Shown: positions 53,698 to 62,439, numbered from the stretch's first letter. The stretch: 64,000 nucleotides of DNA from Bradyrhizobium algeriense (GCF_036924595.1 NZ_JAZHRV010000001.1:3844001-3908000), one strand, 5' to 3'. Translations and numbers: made by a program. Notes: generated from the sequence alone by a model not told the origin.

Positions 53698-53723
53698 ACC
53701 CACACAGCCATGAAGGCATTCCG

Positions 53724-54818
53724 ATGCCTGTCCTAGTCGACATAGACGCCTACGACCACCACCTCTTCTCGAGAGCACCGAGCGGAAGCGCCGCCGCAAA
53801 GGCGTCACTGGAAAACCGGGCGGAGTGTCTCGATATCGGGCTGATCAATAACATGCCGGACGCCGCCTTGATGTCCACCGAGCGCCAGCTGTTTGACCTG
53901 CTCGGCGCAGCGGCCGGAAGGCTCCTCGTCAGGCTGCACTTCTACACGATGGAGAGCACGCCCCGTTCGGAATGGGGGCGCGATTACGTGCGTCGATACT
54001 ACCGCAGCACCGACGATCTGGTGATCGGCAGCCTGGACGGAATAATCGTGACCGGCGCCGAACCGAGAGCTGCCCGCCTGACGGAAGAGCCATATTGGAC
54101 CACCCTCGCCCAGGTCATGGACTGGGCCAGGGAGAATACGATCTCGTCGGTGTATTCCTGTCTCGCCGTCCATGCGGCCGTACTGCACATGGACGGCGTG
54201 GAACGCCACAAGCTGCCTGCCAAATGCATCGGCGTCTTCGCTCAAACGAAGACGAGAGATCATCCCTTGATGCACGACATTCCCGCGATCTTCAGAATTC
54301 CGCACGCCCGGTGGAACGAGGTGCAGGAGGAAGCTATCGCGAGCTGCGGATATTCCGTTCTCACAAAGTCGGCGGAGGCTGGCGTCGATTGCTTCGTCAA
54401 GCAGCAGAAGAAGAGCCTTTTCGTCCATTTCCAGGGCCATCCGGAATACGAGACCCAGAGCCTATTGGGCGAATACAGAAGGGACATGGGCCGGTTCCTC
54501 CGGGGAGAGAACGAAGTCTGTCCGACGATACCGAAAGGCTATTTTGGCACGAAGGCGGAAGAGATCCTGACCACCTTCCGGCGAAAAGCCCTTGCGGACA
54601 GACGTCCAGAGTTTTTCGCCGATTTCCCGGCCGATCACTTGGCAAAAAATCTGAGAAACGCCTGGCATCTGCCGGCCAGGCGCATTTACCGCAACTGGCT
54701 GCTGTACATGGCGTCGCAGCGAGCCGCACGCTCAAGGCCGCTGGCGCTCAACGGAAGGAGCCGAACGAAGCCGGTCCAGGACCGCGGCGGATACCGCGCA
54801 TTCGGGCACCATGGGTAA
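53724..54818 (+). CDS. MetA-family homoserine O-acyltransferase
   Basis: The 364-residue protein matches the homoserine transsuccinylase family: GLINNMPDAALMSTERQLFDLL, VTGAEPRAARLTEEPYWTTL, SVYSCLAVHAAVLHMDG with the catalytic-type Cys, and VHFQGHPEYETQSLLGEYRRDM. It makes O-succinyl- or O-acetylhomoserine, which the PLP enzyme directly upstream can use. The C-terminus is about 40 residues longer than in E. coli MetA. It follows the PLP gene by 26 bases. Confidence 0.85.
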   Translation: MPVLVDIDAYDHHLFSRAPSGSAAAKASLENRAECLDIGLINNMPDAALMSTERQLFDLLGAAAGRLLVRLHFYTMESTPRSEWGRDYVRRYYRSTDDLVIGSLDGIIVTGAEPRAARLTEEPYWTTLAQVMDWARENTISSVYSCLAVHAAVLHMDGVERHKLPAKCIGVFAQTKTRDHPLMHDIPAIFRIPHARWNEVQEEAIASCGYSVLTKSAEAGVDCFVKQQKKSLFVHFQGHPEYETQSLLGEYRRDMGRFLRGENEVCPTIPKGYFGTKAEEILTTFRRKALADRRPEFFADFPADHLAKNLRNAWHLPARRIYRNWLLYMASQRAARSRPLALNGRSRTKPVQDRGGYRAFGHHG

Positions 54819-54978
54819 CGGTAGGAGGCGCAAGAAGGGAGTTCGCTCCGTAACCGGAATTCCGGCTCGTCGCCACAGACGCAAGCTGGGCGCCGCCCGT
54901 CCGGAGATTCCCGCGCCGGACGACGGCCGCGATCCGCTCGCCGACCTGCTGACGAAGAAGCGGGAGCGGATCGTATGA
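54811..54978 (+). CDS. Small basic protein overlapping the MetA-like gene
   Basis: A 55-codon frame starts inside the last eight bases of the MetA-like gene and reads MGNGRRRKKGVRSVTGIPA, then DGRDPLADLLTKKRERIV. It is strongly basic at the start and acidic-amphipathic at the end. It fills the gap to the GNAT-like gene. No family is recognised; it may be a small operon protein or a chance frame. Confidence 0.3.
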   Translation: MGNGRRRKKGVRSVTGIPARRHRRKLGAARPEIPAPDDGRDPLADLLTKKRERIV

Positions 54979-54991
54979 CGGAGTTCGGACC

Positions 54992-55852
54992 ATGATCCGA
55001 TGCCGCGAGATAGTAAGAGCCGATCTCGCCGCCGTCACCGATCTCTTGACGCGCGGCTTTGAGGGCCGCTCGCGCGACTACTGGATGGAGGGGCTCCGGC
55101 GCACGTCCGTGCGCGAGGTGCCCGAAGGATTCCCGCGCTTTGGCTACATGCTCGACCATGAGGGGACGCCCGTTGGTGTTCTGCTATTGATCTACACCGC
55201 ACGGGAAGACGGCGGCGAGACCTGCATCCGCTGCAATGTTTCCAGCTGGTATGTGGAACCCGCCTTTCGCAACTACGCGTCGATGCTGACCAAGGTCGCG
55301 CAACGCCACGAGCATGTCACTTACATCAACATCAGCCCGGCACACTGGACCTGGCCGACCATCGAGGCCCAGGGATTCCGCGCGTATTGCGGCGGCTTGT
55401 TCTTTTCCTTTCCCGCGCTGTCGCGTTCGGCGAAGGGCATGCGCGTCGAGGTCGTGCAACAGGACGCGCAGGCGATCGGCGGCTTGTCCAAAGCCGACGT
55501 CGCGCTGCTTGCACGGCACGCGGCCTACGGCTGCCTCAGCCTGGCCTGCCGCGCGGCCGATGGCCGCGGCTTTCCCTTCGTCCTGCAGCCGATGCGTAAG
55601 CGCCGGATCGCGCTGCCGGCGATGCAGCTGATCTATTGCCACGATGTGGCCGACTATGTCGCCTGCGCCGGCGCTATCGGCCGCTTCCTGCTCCGGCGCG
55701 GCCGGATCTCGGTCGCTCTCGACGCCAATGGCGGCATGAAGGACCTGGTCGGCGTTTATCGCGAGCGGCGCGGCCGGAAATACTTCAAGGGTCCGCAGTG
55801 CCCCCGGCTTGCCGATCTGTCGGATACCGAACTGGTGATCTATGGACCGTAA
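54992..55852 (+). CDS. GNAT-like acyltransferase family protein
   Basis: The 286-residue protein starts like GNAT N-terminal helices (MIRCREIVRADLAAVTDLLT) and has VGVLLLIYTAREDGG, RCNVSSWYVEPAFRNYASML and HEHVTYINISPAHWTWP, corresponding to the central strands and acceptor-binding loop. The second half (LLARHAAYGCLSLACRAADG) resembles the same domain repeated. The relic at 18.7-19.65 kb carries the same type of domain fused to a carrier protein, suggesting transfer of a carrier-bound acyl or aminoacyl group. The acceptor is unknown. Confidence 0.65.
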   Translation: MIRCREIVRADLAAVTDLLTRGFEGRSRDYWMEGLRRTSVREVPEGFPRFGYMLDHEGTPVGVLLLIYTAREDGGETCIRCNVSSWYVEPAFRNYASMLTKVAQRHEHVTYINISPAHWTWPTIEAQGFRAYCGGLFFSFPALSRSAKGMRVEVVQQDAQAIGGLSKADVALLARHAAYGCLSLACRAADGRGFPFVLQPMRKRRIALPAMQLIYCHDVADYVACAGAIGRFLLRRGRISVALDANGGMKDLVGVYRERRGRKYFKGPQCPRLADLSDTELVIYGP

Positions 55853-55875
55853 CTCAGTCGCCTAGGAGGACCGTC

Positions 55876-56763
55876 ATGATTCCGAGCAGCAAGTCCGTCA
55901 GCCATTCGCGGACATGGACGTTCTTCAAAGGCCAGTGGCACGAGGGCAATGTGCCGATCATGGGGCCACGCACCCATGGGCTCTGGCTCGGCTCGACCGT
56001 GTTCGATGGTGCACGCGCTTTCGAAGGCGTTACGCCTGACCTGGACCGCCATTGCGCGCGCGTCAATCAATCCGCGGTCTACTTCGGACTCAAGCCCATC
56101 GTCGATCTCGATACCTGGCTGGGTCTGGCGCACGAAGGCATCGCCCGCTTCTCAGCCGGTGCCGAGCTCTACATCCGACCGATGTATTGGCCGCAGAACG
56201 GCGTCGGGGGCGGAGTGCTGTTCGATCCGGAAACGACCGACTGGTGCCTGTGCATCTACGAAGCGCCGATCCCGAAGCCTGTCGGCAGCGCGATCACGCT
56301 GTCGCCGTTCCGCAGACCCACGGCCGAATGCGCGCCGGTCGGCGCCAAGGCCTCCTGTCTCTATCCGAACTGTTCGCGTGCGCTGATCGAGGCCGCCTCT
56401 CGCGGCTTCCAGAACTGCCTGATGCTGGACATGCTCGGCAACGTCGCGGAGTTCGGCAATTCCAACGTGTTCATGGCGAAAGATGGGGCTGTCTACACGC
56501 CTGCTCCGAATGGCAGCTTCCTGAACGGCATCACCCGGCAGCGGGTGATCGAATTATTGCGTGGCGAAGGCGTCACCGTGATAGAGGCCACGCTTCGCTA
56601 TGTCGATTTCCTCGCCGCTGACGAGATCTTTTCGACCGGCAATTTCGCCAAGGTAGCGCCGGTCATCCGTATCGACGACCGGCAGCTCACGCCCGGCCCC
56701 CTCTATGCACGTGCGCGGAAGCTGTATTGGGATTTCGCGCACACGGCAAAGCTTGCGGCGTGA
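55876..56763 (+). CDS. Class IV PLP aminotransferase (branched-chain-aminotransferase-like)
   Basis: AGGAGG upstream of the ATG; 295 residues. Features: HGLWLGSTVFDGARAFEGV, YIRPMYWPQNG, the PLP lysine in VGAKASCLYPNCSRALIEA, and NVAEFGNSNVFMAKDG with FLNGITRQRVIELL. BCAT/D-amino-acid-transaminase fold proteins of this kind act on branched or unusual keto acids. It ends the plus-strand biosynthetic group and may supply or remove the amino group of the product. Confidence 0.87.
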   Translation: MIPSSKSVSHSRTWTFFKGQWHEGNVPIMGPRTHGLWLGSTVFDGARAFEGVTPDLDRHCARVNQSAVYFGLKPIVDLDTWLGLAHEGIARFSAGAELYIRPMYWPQNGVGGGVLFDPETTDWCLCIYEAPIPKPVGSAITLSPFRRPTAECAPVGAKASCLYPNCSRALIEAASRGFQNCLMLDMLGNVAEFGNSNVFMAKDGAVYTPAPNGSFLNGITRQRVIELLRGEGVTVIEATLRYVDFLAADEIFSTGNFAKVAPVIRIDDRQLTPGPLYARARKLYWDFAHTAKLAA

Positions 56764-56796
56764 GATGGAGCGGTTCGCAAATTGAGATGGTGTGGC

Positions 56797-58443
56797 ATGG
56801 CTTCTCGGGTTGCCGATCTAATCGTTGATTCTCTGATCGCGCACGGCGTCGACCGGGCATTTGGCGTACCCGGCGAAAGCTTTCTTGCGCTCCTTGACGC
56901 ATTGTACGAACGCTACGAGATCGATCTCGTGACTTGCCGCCACGAGGGAAGCGCCAGTCTTGCCGCAGTCGCCGACGCCAAGCTCACCGGCCGCCCGGGT
57001 GTGGTGATGGCGAGCCGCGGACCGGGCGCATCCAACGCGGCGCTTGGTCTCCATGTAGCTTCGCAGGAGGCCATACCCCTCATACTGCTGGTTGGTCAGG
57101 TCGACACGCCGAATTTGAAACGCGACGCAGTGCAGGAGATCGACACCGGGCGGGCCTTCAGTGGCCTTATTAAATGGTCCACCAGAATCGATTCAGCGGC
57201 CCAGGCACCCGAGATGGTGGCGCGCGCATTTTCCGTGGCACTTAGCGGCACGCCAGGGCCGGTTGTGATCGAGCTCCCTCAAGATGTTCTCGAGATGGAC
57301 GCCGGCCTGCTCACCGCCAGGGTTCACGGCGTCGCGCGAGCCGAGCCCAGTCAAGCCGCCGTCGAGCAGGCCGCCGCCTTGCTTGGAAAGGCGGAGAGGC
57401 CGATTCTGCTGGTCGGAGGAGAGTGTCGGACGGCGGAATTTCGCAAGGATCTGATCGCACTGAGCGAGCGCTGGAATATTCCGGTGGCAGTCACCACCAA
57501 GATGCAAGATCAATTCCCGAACGATCACCGGCTCTGGATTGGGCACCTTGGCTTCTTCACCTCGCCAGCTCATGTTCGACTCTTTGAGCGAGCGGATCTG
57601 ATCGTTGCGATCGGAACCCGGCTCGGCGACTTGTCTTCTCTCGGATTTCGATTTCCGCGACAATCGCCGACGTCTCAGCCTCTGGTTCACGTCTACCCCG
57701 ATCCGAATACCATCGGGACTCGCTTCCATACGAATGTTGCGATCGTCTCGTCGGCGCACCCCTTCTTGAGATCCTGGCTCGACCTGCCGGTCGCCGTACG
57801 CGAGCGCGATGGGTGGATCGAAGCCGCGGCGAAAGCTCGGGAAGCAGTGCACGCATGGCCCGAGCAGCGTATCCCCAGCGCTGATGTCCTTGGCCATGCG
57901 GTTGCGGCCTTCGCCAAGCATTTCAAAGCAGATGGTATCGTGACGACCGACTCCGGCGACTTCGCCGCCTGGGTACACCGGATATTCCGCTTCAAGCCGT
58001 CAGCTCGACTGCTCGGCTCCGCCTGCGGCGCGATGGGCAGTGGTGTTCCTTCTGCATTGAGCGCGAGCCTTCGTTATCCGGATCGTCAGGTGATCGCGTT
58101 TTGCGGCGACGGCGGCTTCCTGATGACCGGGAACGAGTTGGCAACCGCCGTTGCCCGCCGGCTTAATATAACGATCGTGATCTCCAATAACCAATCGTAC
58201 GGCACCATCCGTTCACATCAGGAAAGAGCATTTCCGAACCGCCCTTGGGGTACGGATCTATCCAATCCCGATTTTGCGGCTCTTGCCCGCGCCTTCGGCG
58301 CGCAGGGCTATACGATCACGAACGCAGCCCAGGTGGCCGAAATCGTCGCGGAAGCAATGTCGGCCAACGGCCCCGTCGTGATCGAAGTTCGATCTGACGT
58401 ACGCCAAACCATCAATCGCTCCCTCGCTGCGGCGGCTGGCTGA
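56797..58443 (+). CDS. Thiamine diphosphate-dependent enzyme, acetolactate-synthase-like
   Basis: Start at MASRVADLIVDSLIAHG gives 548 residues. The catalytic glutamate lies in VTCRHEGSASLAAVADA, and the ThDP site is FCGDGGFLMTGNELATAV with NNQSYGTIRSHQER. PGPVVIELPQDVLEMD marks the central domain. Homologues include acetolactate synthase and benzoylformate-decarboxylase-like enzymes; the RHEGSAS region and missing regulatory subunit gene argue against normal valine synthesis. It follows the aminotransferase by 33 bases, so the pair may share a keto-acid substrate. Confidence 0.83.
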   Translation: MASRVADLIVDSLIAHGVDRAFGVPGESFLALLDALYERYEIDLVTCRHEGSASLAAVADAKLTGRPGVVMASRGPGASNAALGLHVASQEAIPLILLVGQVDTPNLKRDAVQEIDTGRAFSGLIKWSTRIDSAAQAPEMVARAFSVALSGTPGPVVIELPQDVLEMDAGLLTARVHGVARAEPSQAAVEQAAALLGKAERPILLVGGECRTAEFRKDLIALSERWNIPVAVTTKMQDQFPNDHRLWIGHLGFFTSPAHVRLFERADLIVAIGTRLGDLSSLGFRFPRQSPTSQPLVHVYPDPNTIGTRFHTNVAIVSSAHPFLRSWLDLPVAVRERDGWIEAAAKAREAVHAWPEQRIPSADVLGHAVAAFAKHFKADGIVTTDSGDFAAWVHRIFRFKPSARLLGSACGAMGSGVPSALSASLRYPDRQVIAFCGDGGFLMTGNELATAVARRLNITIVISNNQSYGTIRSHQERAFPNRPWGTDLSNPDFAALARAFGAQGYTITNAAQVAEIVAEAMSANGPVVIEVRSDVRQTINRSLAAAAG

Positions 58444-58796
58444 TGCCTCAGGGTGATCTGATGGTCTGCATTTTCAAGAGTGAAGCAACGAAGATGACGG
58501 CGCGACCAGATCTATAAGGCGCCTGCGCGGCACCGCATCCCCGGCGCCAATCGGCAGGGATCAGAGGGTAGCTCGCATTGTAGCTTCATCTCAAGTTTGG
58601 ACACGGCCTGAGGTGCCTCTTTGGAGGTAACCCCCGTTTAGCAACCCGTTGGGCGCACCGCAGAGCTACTTGCGGCAAAGTGGCCCCTTCAGTTTTTTTG
58701 GGATAATATGCGGCTCCCGGAAGAATGACAGCCGCTACTAGCGCCGCCGGGATGCTTTGAAGCCGTGCATGCTTATTCAAACCGTCGAGGTCATCG
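58444..58796. other. Intergenic region, about 350 bases
   Basis: No gene is recognised; it probably holds the promoter of the cupin gene. GAGGT lies six bases before that gene's ATG. Confidence 0.5.
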
Positions 58797-59330
58797 ATGC
58801 CGCTTGCGCTTATTGAAACCGGCCATTGCAATGTAGATCTCAAGCCGTCGCCGATCGAGCCATCCTGGATCCTCGAGGGCAATCCAGAAGCCCGCTCGCA
58901 CGTACTGTCGAGCAGCGCATGCGGCACTGCCACGACCCTGATCTGGTCCTGCACCGAGGGCAAGTTCAACTGGTACTACGACGTCGACGAGACCATCATG
59001 ATCCTCGAAGGATCGATCGTACTCGAGAGCGAGGGCGAACTACCGAAGCGCTATGGCGTCGGCGACGTGATATTGTTCCGCGACGGTGCGCACGTCAAAT
59101 GGCATGTCGAGAACTACGTGAAGAAGATCGCCTTCTTCCGCCAGACCATACCGTTCGGACTAGGCTTCGCCGTTCGCGCCATCAACAAGCTCAAGCAGAC
59201 GTTCTCCGCGCCCGGCGGGCGTCGCTCCGCACCACAACGAGACCCCGTCCCATTCTATGATTTGATGGGCAAGTCTACTCGCGATGCTGCTCCGGCCCGC
59301 TTTTCGTGGCGGCGCAAACGCACGACGTGA
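58797..59330 (+). CDS. Cupin-domain protein
   Basis: The 177-residue protein has a single cupin barrel: FNWYYDVDETIMILEGSIVL and RYGVGDVILFRDGAHVKWHV, with the reduced metal-ligand set typical of the Cupin_3/DUF861 group. The last 40 residues are basic and unassigned. Possible small-molecule binding or isomerase role; no substrate can be named. Confidence 0.75.
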   Translation: MPLALIETGHCNVDLKPSPIEPSWILEGNPEARSHVLSSSACGTATTLIWSCTEGKFNWYYDVDETIMILEGSIVLESEGELPKRYGVGDVILFRDGAHVKWHVENYVKKIAFFRQTIPFGLGFAVRAINKLKQTFSAPGGRRSAPQRDPVPFYDLMGKSTRDAAPARFSWRRKRTT

Positions 59331-59378
59331 ACTGATGTCTCTAATTCCTTGCCGTCCGATTTGGGAGTCATTGACTGA

Positions 59379-59972
59379 ATGTCATCGAGCTGTAGCAGAA
59401 TCGCACTCCTTATCGACGGCGCCAATCTTCATGCGACCAGCAAGGCGCTTGGTTTCGATGTGGATTACAAGCGACTGCTCAAGGAGTTCCAAAGTCGCGG
59501 CACAATACTTCGCGCGTTCTACTACACCGCGATCATCGAGGATCAGGAATATTCGTCGATCCGGCCCTTGATCGATTGGCTCGACTACAACGGCTATACC
59601 GTGGTCACCAAGGCGGCCAAGGAATTCACCGACGCCAGTGGCCATCGCAAGCTGAAGGGCAGCATGGACATCGAACTCGCTGTTGATGCCATGGAGCTTG
59701 CCAAACATATCGATCAGATGATTCTTTTCTCGGGCGACGGCGACTTCCGCCGGCTGGTGGAGGCGATGCAACGTCGAGGGGTTCACGTCACCGTCGTCTC
59801 AACCATTGCCAGCCATCCTCCGATGATCGCCGATGAACTTCGGCGTCAGGCCGACGCTTTCATCGACCTCCTGGATTTGAAGCCCAAGCTTGGCCGCGAC
59901 CCGTCCGAGCGACCGGCCTCGCGCGAACCGCGCCATCACGCGTTGCACTTGCAACGCGACCACGAAAGCTGA
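59379..59972 (+). CDS. NYN-domain (LabA/DUF88-like) putative ribonuclease
   Basis: The 197-residue protein has the NYN/PIN-like acidic motifs: IALLIDGANLHATSKALGFD, GSMDIELAVDAMELAKHIDQ and FSGDGDFRRLVEAMQRRGV, then SHPPMIADELRRQADAFIDL. NYN proteins are metal-dependent RNases. It lies 48 bases after the cupin gene. A perfect 8-bp hairpin sits inside its last codons. No strong ribosome binding site is seen. Confidence 0.85.
   Translation: MSSSCSRIALLIDGANLHATSKALGFDVDYKRLLKEFQSRGTILRAFYYTAIIEDQEYSSIRPLIDWLDYNGYTVVTKAAKEFTDASGHRKLKGSMDIELAVDAMELAKHIDQMILFSGDGDFRRLVEAMQRRGVHVTVVSTIASHPPMIADELRRQADAFIDLLDLKPKLGRDPSERPASREPRHHALHLQRDHES
59939..59958 (+). terminator. 8-bp hairpin near the end of the NYN gene
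   Basis: CGCGTTGC and GCAACGCG pair perfectly around actt, 14 bases before the end of the stop codon. There is no T run, so it is a weak terminator candidate for the plus-strand group. Confidence 0.35.
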
Positions 59973-60158
59973 CAACGATCTTCAATGATCCCATTTTGAC
60001 TTCTGGGTGTACACACGGTCCCAGGCTTCCCGCGAGCCGGATCCGACATCTTGCCCAAACGCCCCGTTGGCGTCGGGGACAGCCCACCTTGGTGCGAACA
60101 AGCCTGTTGCATCATTTCATTGACGGATCAGTGAATGATCCGGCGATGCGGCTGCCTC

Positions 60159-61052
60159 TCAGAATTCGTTCAGGTAAGCCTTGTCGCGGTCGAAGACGTT
60201 GGCGATATGCCGGCTCACTGAACGGACCCGAGCCATGAATTCGATGTCTTGGTGTACCGACAGGAAAACGTCGCGATAGACCTTGACCTCATCGGGGAGC
60301 ACGGGAACGAGCATCGGGTTCGCCTTGGCAGAGAACAGCGGCAGCAGCGCGATGCCTGCACCCGCAGCCACGGCGTTCTGCTGCGCATGCATGCTCGACG
60401 AGCGGAAGGCGACGTTAGTCGGCTCAAGCACATCCAGCAGCCAATGCACCGGCTGGATAGCGATGAGGTCCTCGACATAGTCGACGAAGGTATGAGACGC
60501 GAGTTCGGCCCGATTGGCCGGCATCCCGCGAAGGGCGAGATAGGCGTGGCTCGCATACAGAGCGAGACGAAACGATCCGACCTTCTTGACAACGAGCCGC
60601 TGCCCGTCGGGATGCACGAAACTGATAAAGACGTCCGCCTCGCGCTTGGTCAGGCTGATCAGATGCCGCTCGGTCACAAGTTCGACCGTTATTCCCGGGC
60701 TCCCCACCGCCAGCTCCGTGAAGCGTTCCGCGAGAAAAAAGGCGGCGATCCCCTCCATGGTCGCAACGCGCACCCGCCCCGTGGCGGTGCTCGCGTCCGA
60801 GCCCAACGCCTGTTGAACGGAAGACGCTTCCTGTTCTATACGTTCGGCGATCGCGAACAGGCGATGGCCGTGTTCGGTCAAGACAAAGCCGTCCGGCTTG
60901 CGATCAAACAGCTTGACCGAGAGGCTCTTCTCCAGCTCGGCAATACGCCGGCTGACGGTAGTATGGTCGACCTTCAGCCGCCGTGCGGCTGGCATGAGGC
61001 GGCTTTGGCGTGCCAGTTCAAGAAAATAAACCAGATCGTTCCAATCGAACAC
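60159..61052 (-). CDS. LysR-family transcriptional regulator
   Basis: A GTG start, CAGGA upstream, gives 297 residues, the usual LysR size; an upstream ATG at 61202 would add an unlikely 50-residue tail. The winged helix is DWNDLVYFLELARQSRLMPA, RRLKVDHTTVSRRIAELEKSL and LFDRKPDGFVLTEHGHRL. The effector domain follows with VRVATMEGIAAFFLAERF. It is upstream of nothing on its own strand but lies next to the nitrilase/aldoxime dehydratase pair, which it may control. Confidence 0.88.
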   Translation of the reverse strand: MFDWNDLVYFLELARQSRLMPAARRLKVDHTTVSRRIAELEKSLSVKLFDRKPDGFVLTEHGHRLFAIAERIEQEASSVQQALGSDASTATGRVRVATMEGIAAFFLAERFTELAVGSPGITVELVTERHLISLTKREADVFISFVHPDGQRLVVKKVGSFRLALYASHAYLALRGMPANRAELASHTFVDYVEDLIAIQPVHWLLDVLEPTNVAFRSSSMHAQQNAVAAGAGIALLPLFSAKANPMLVPVLPDEVKVYRDVFLSVHQDIEFMARVRSVSRHIANVFDRDKAYLNEF

Positions 61053-61298
61053 GAGTAGTCCTGACAGGATTGAGCAACCAACTTGGCAACCAATGGACTT
61101 GCGCGGCCCATCTTGCGAGATTGGCGCTCGGAACGCCAGTCCGACGATGACGCAGTTGTGCATCGCGCCATGGGCACGACGGAGACCGGCACCATCCGGC
61201 ACTCGTCGCCCGTTTGGGCGGTTGTGGCAGACTCGTGTAACGACCGGTGATGACCTGCTGGCGCGCCTTCTCTCGGTTTGAATTATCTTCGGATCGGG
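61053..61298. other. Intergenic region between the LysR start and the nitrilase stop
   Basis: No gene recognised. It contains the LysR promoter. No clear T-N11-A LysR box could be picked by eye. Confidence 0.5.
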
Positions 61299-62360
61299 TC
61301 AGGAATCCAGATTGCCGCCGTTGTGGAATGAGATGGCCTCAGCCGTCGCGCCCTGCTCGGCCAGCACGGGTGCGATATCGGTCGAAACAGCGTCGATGAA
61401 TGTCGCGGGAACCAGCCGCTTGCGATTGACCTTGAGATCGAACACATCGAAGCGGTTGTAATAGCCGACCACGTCGTGGAACTGTTTTGGTTCGACGCAG
61501 CGCTGCAGGTCGCATTCCGCGTAGGCGATGCCTTCCTGATCCTGCAGGACGTCTCCGAATGCTTCTCCCGTGGGATCGACGAAGAAGCTCGCCGCCCGCT
61601 GCGTGCGGTCGATCACGTCGATGACCGATGGTTCGCGCGCGATCAGGAATTCGCGCATCGCCGCATCCATGAAGCCAGCGGTGATGATGCCAAACGCCTT
61701 GGCTTCGAACGAATGCGCGCTGGCGCGGATGCGGTTGGCAGCGACATTGTTGAAATTGCCGCCTGCGCTCGGCCGCCGCGTCGGCCACATTGGCGGCCAG
61801 CTCGAGATGTGGATCTGCTCGGCCTGCGCCATCAGCGCATAGCGCGCCAGCGGATTGGTGTTCTCGCCGCAGATCAGGTTTCCGACACGGCCGGCCGGCG
61901 TGTCGACGACGCGGAGCCCGGCGCCATCGCCCGCGGCCCAGATCAGCTTCTCGTAGAAAGTAGGCACCAGCTTGCGGTGATGGTTGAGAATGGCGCCATC
62001 AGGGCCGATCAGAACATTGCTGTTCCAGATCAACCCGACACTGGTCGGCGAGCTCTCGCTGATGCCCATCGAGATCGTGACGCCGAGGGACCTGGCTTCA
62101 CGCCGCAACGCCGCGATTTCCGCACCCGCGATGGCGACGGACTGCTCGGCCATCAGCACGAACAGGTCGTGGTTCTCGATCGGCGCCCACAGCGCCGCCC
62201 AGACCGGAAATGCCGGAATATAGGTCTCCGGAAACGCGATCAGCTGCGCGCCGCCGCGGGCCGCCTCACGGATGATCGAAATCGCCTTCGCCGCCGTCGC
62301 CGCGCGATCGAGAAACACCGGCGCTGCATGGACGGCAGCAACTTTCACGGATGACGTCAT
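61299..62360 (-). CDS. Nitrilase (carbon-nitrogen hydrolase family)
   Basis: The 353-residue protein has the catalytic triad of nitrilases: Glu45 in LIAFPETYIPAFP, Lys130 in NHHRKLVPTFYEK, and Cys164 in VGNLICGENTNPLARYALM. The length and FPETYIPAFPVW sequence fit aliphatic/arylacetonitrilases that turn nitriles into carboxylic acids and ammonia. The gene directly downstream of an aldoxime dehydratase gene completes the aldoxime to nitrile to acid route. GTG two codons upstream is an alternative start. Confidence 0.9.
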   Translation of the reverse strand: MTSSVKVAAVHAAPVFLDRAATAAKAISIIREAARGGAQLIAFPETYIPAFPVWAALWAPIENHDLFVLMAEQSVAIAGAEIAALRREARSLGVTISMGISESSPTSVGLIWNSNVLIGPDGAILNHHRKLVPTFYEKLIWAAGDGAGLRVVDTPAGRVGNLICGENTNPLARYALMAQAEQIHISSWPPMWPTRRPSAGGNFNNVAANRIRASAHSFEAKAFGIITAGFMDAAMREFLIAREPSVIDVIDRTQRAASFFVDPTGEAFGDVLQDQEGIAYAECDLQRCVEPKQFHDVVGYYNRFDVFDLKVNRKRLVPATFIDAVSTDIAPVLAEQGATAEAISFHNGGNLDS

Positions 62361-62439
62361 TATCACGAACCCTTCTTATGATTGCAGCCGCTCGCTTCCA
62401 TGCCGGCTTCGGTGCCCTGCAGGCATATCCGCTGCGCGA

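Noticed and set aside
52662..53700. Extended start of the MetA-like gene through the PLP gene.
   Set aside because: The upstream part is out of phase with the clear PLP enzyme; homology to MetA begins at the ATG at 53724.
52423..54818. Rhizobitoxine biosynthesis operon.
   Set aside because: The rtxA-type aminotransferase/sulfhydrylase fusion and the rtxC-type desaturase are absent; only the single MetY-like domain is shared.
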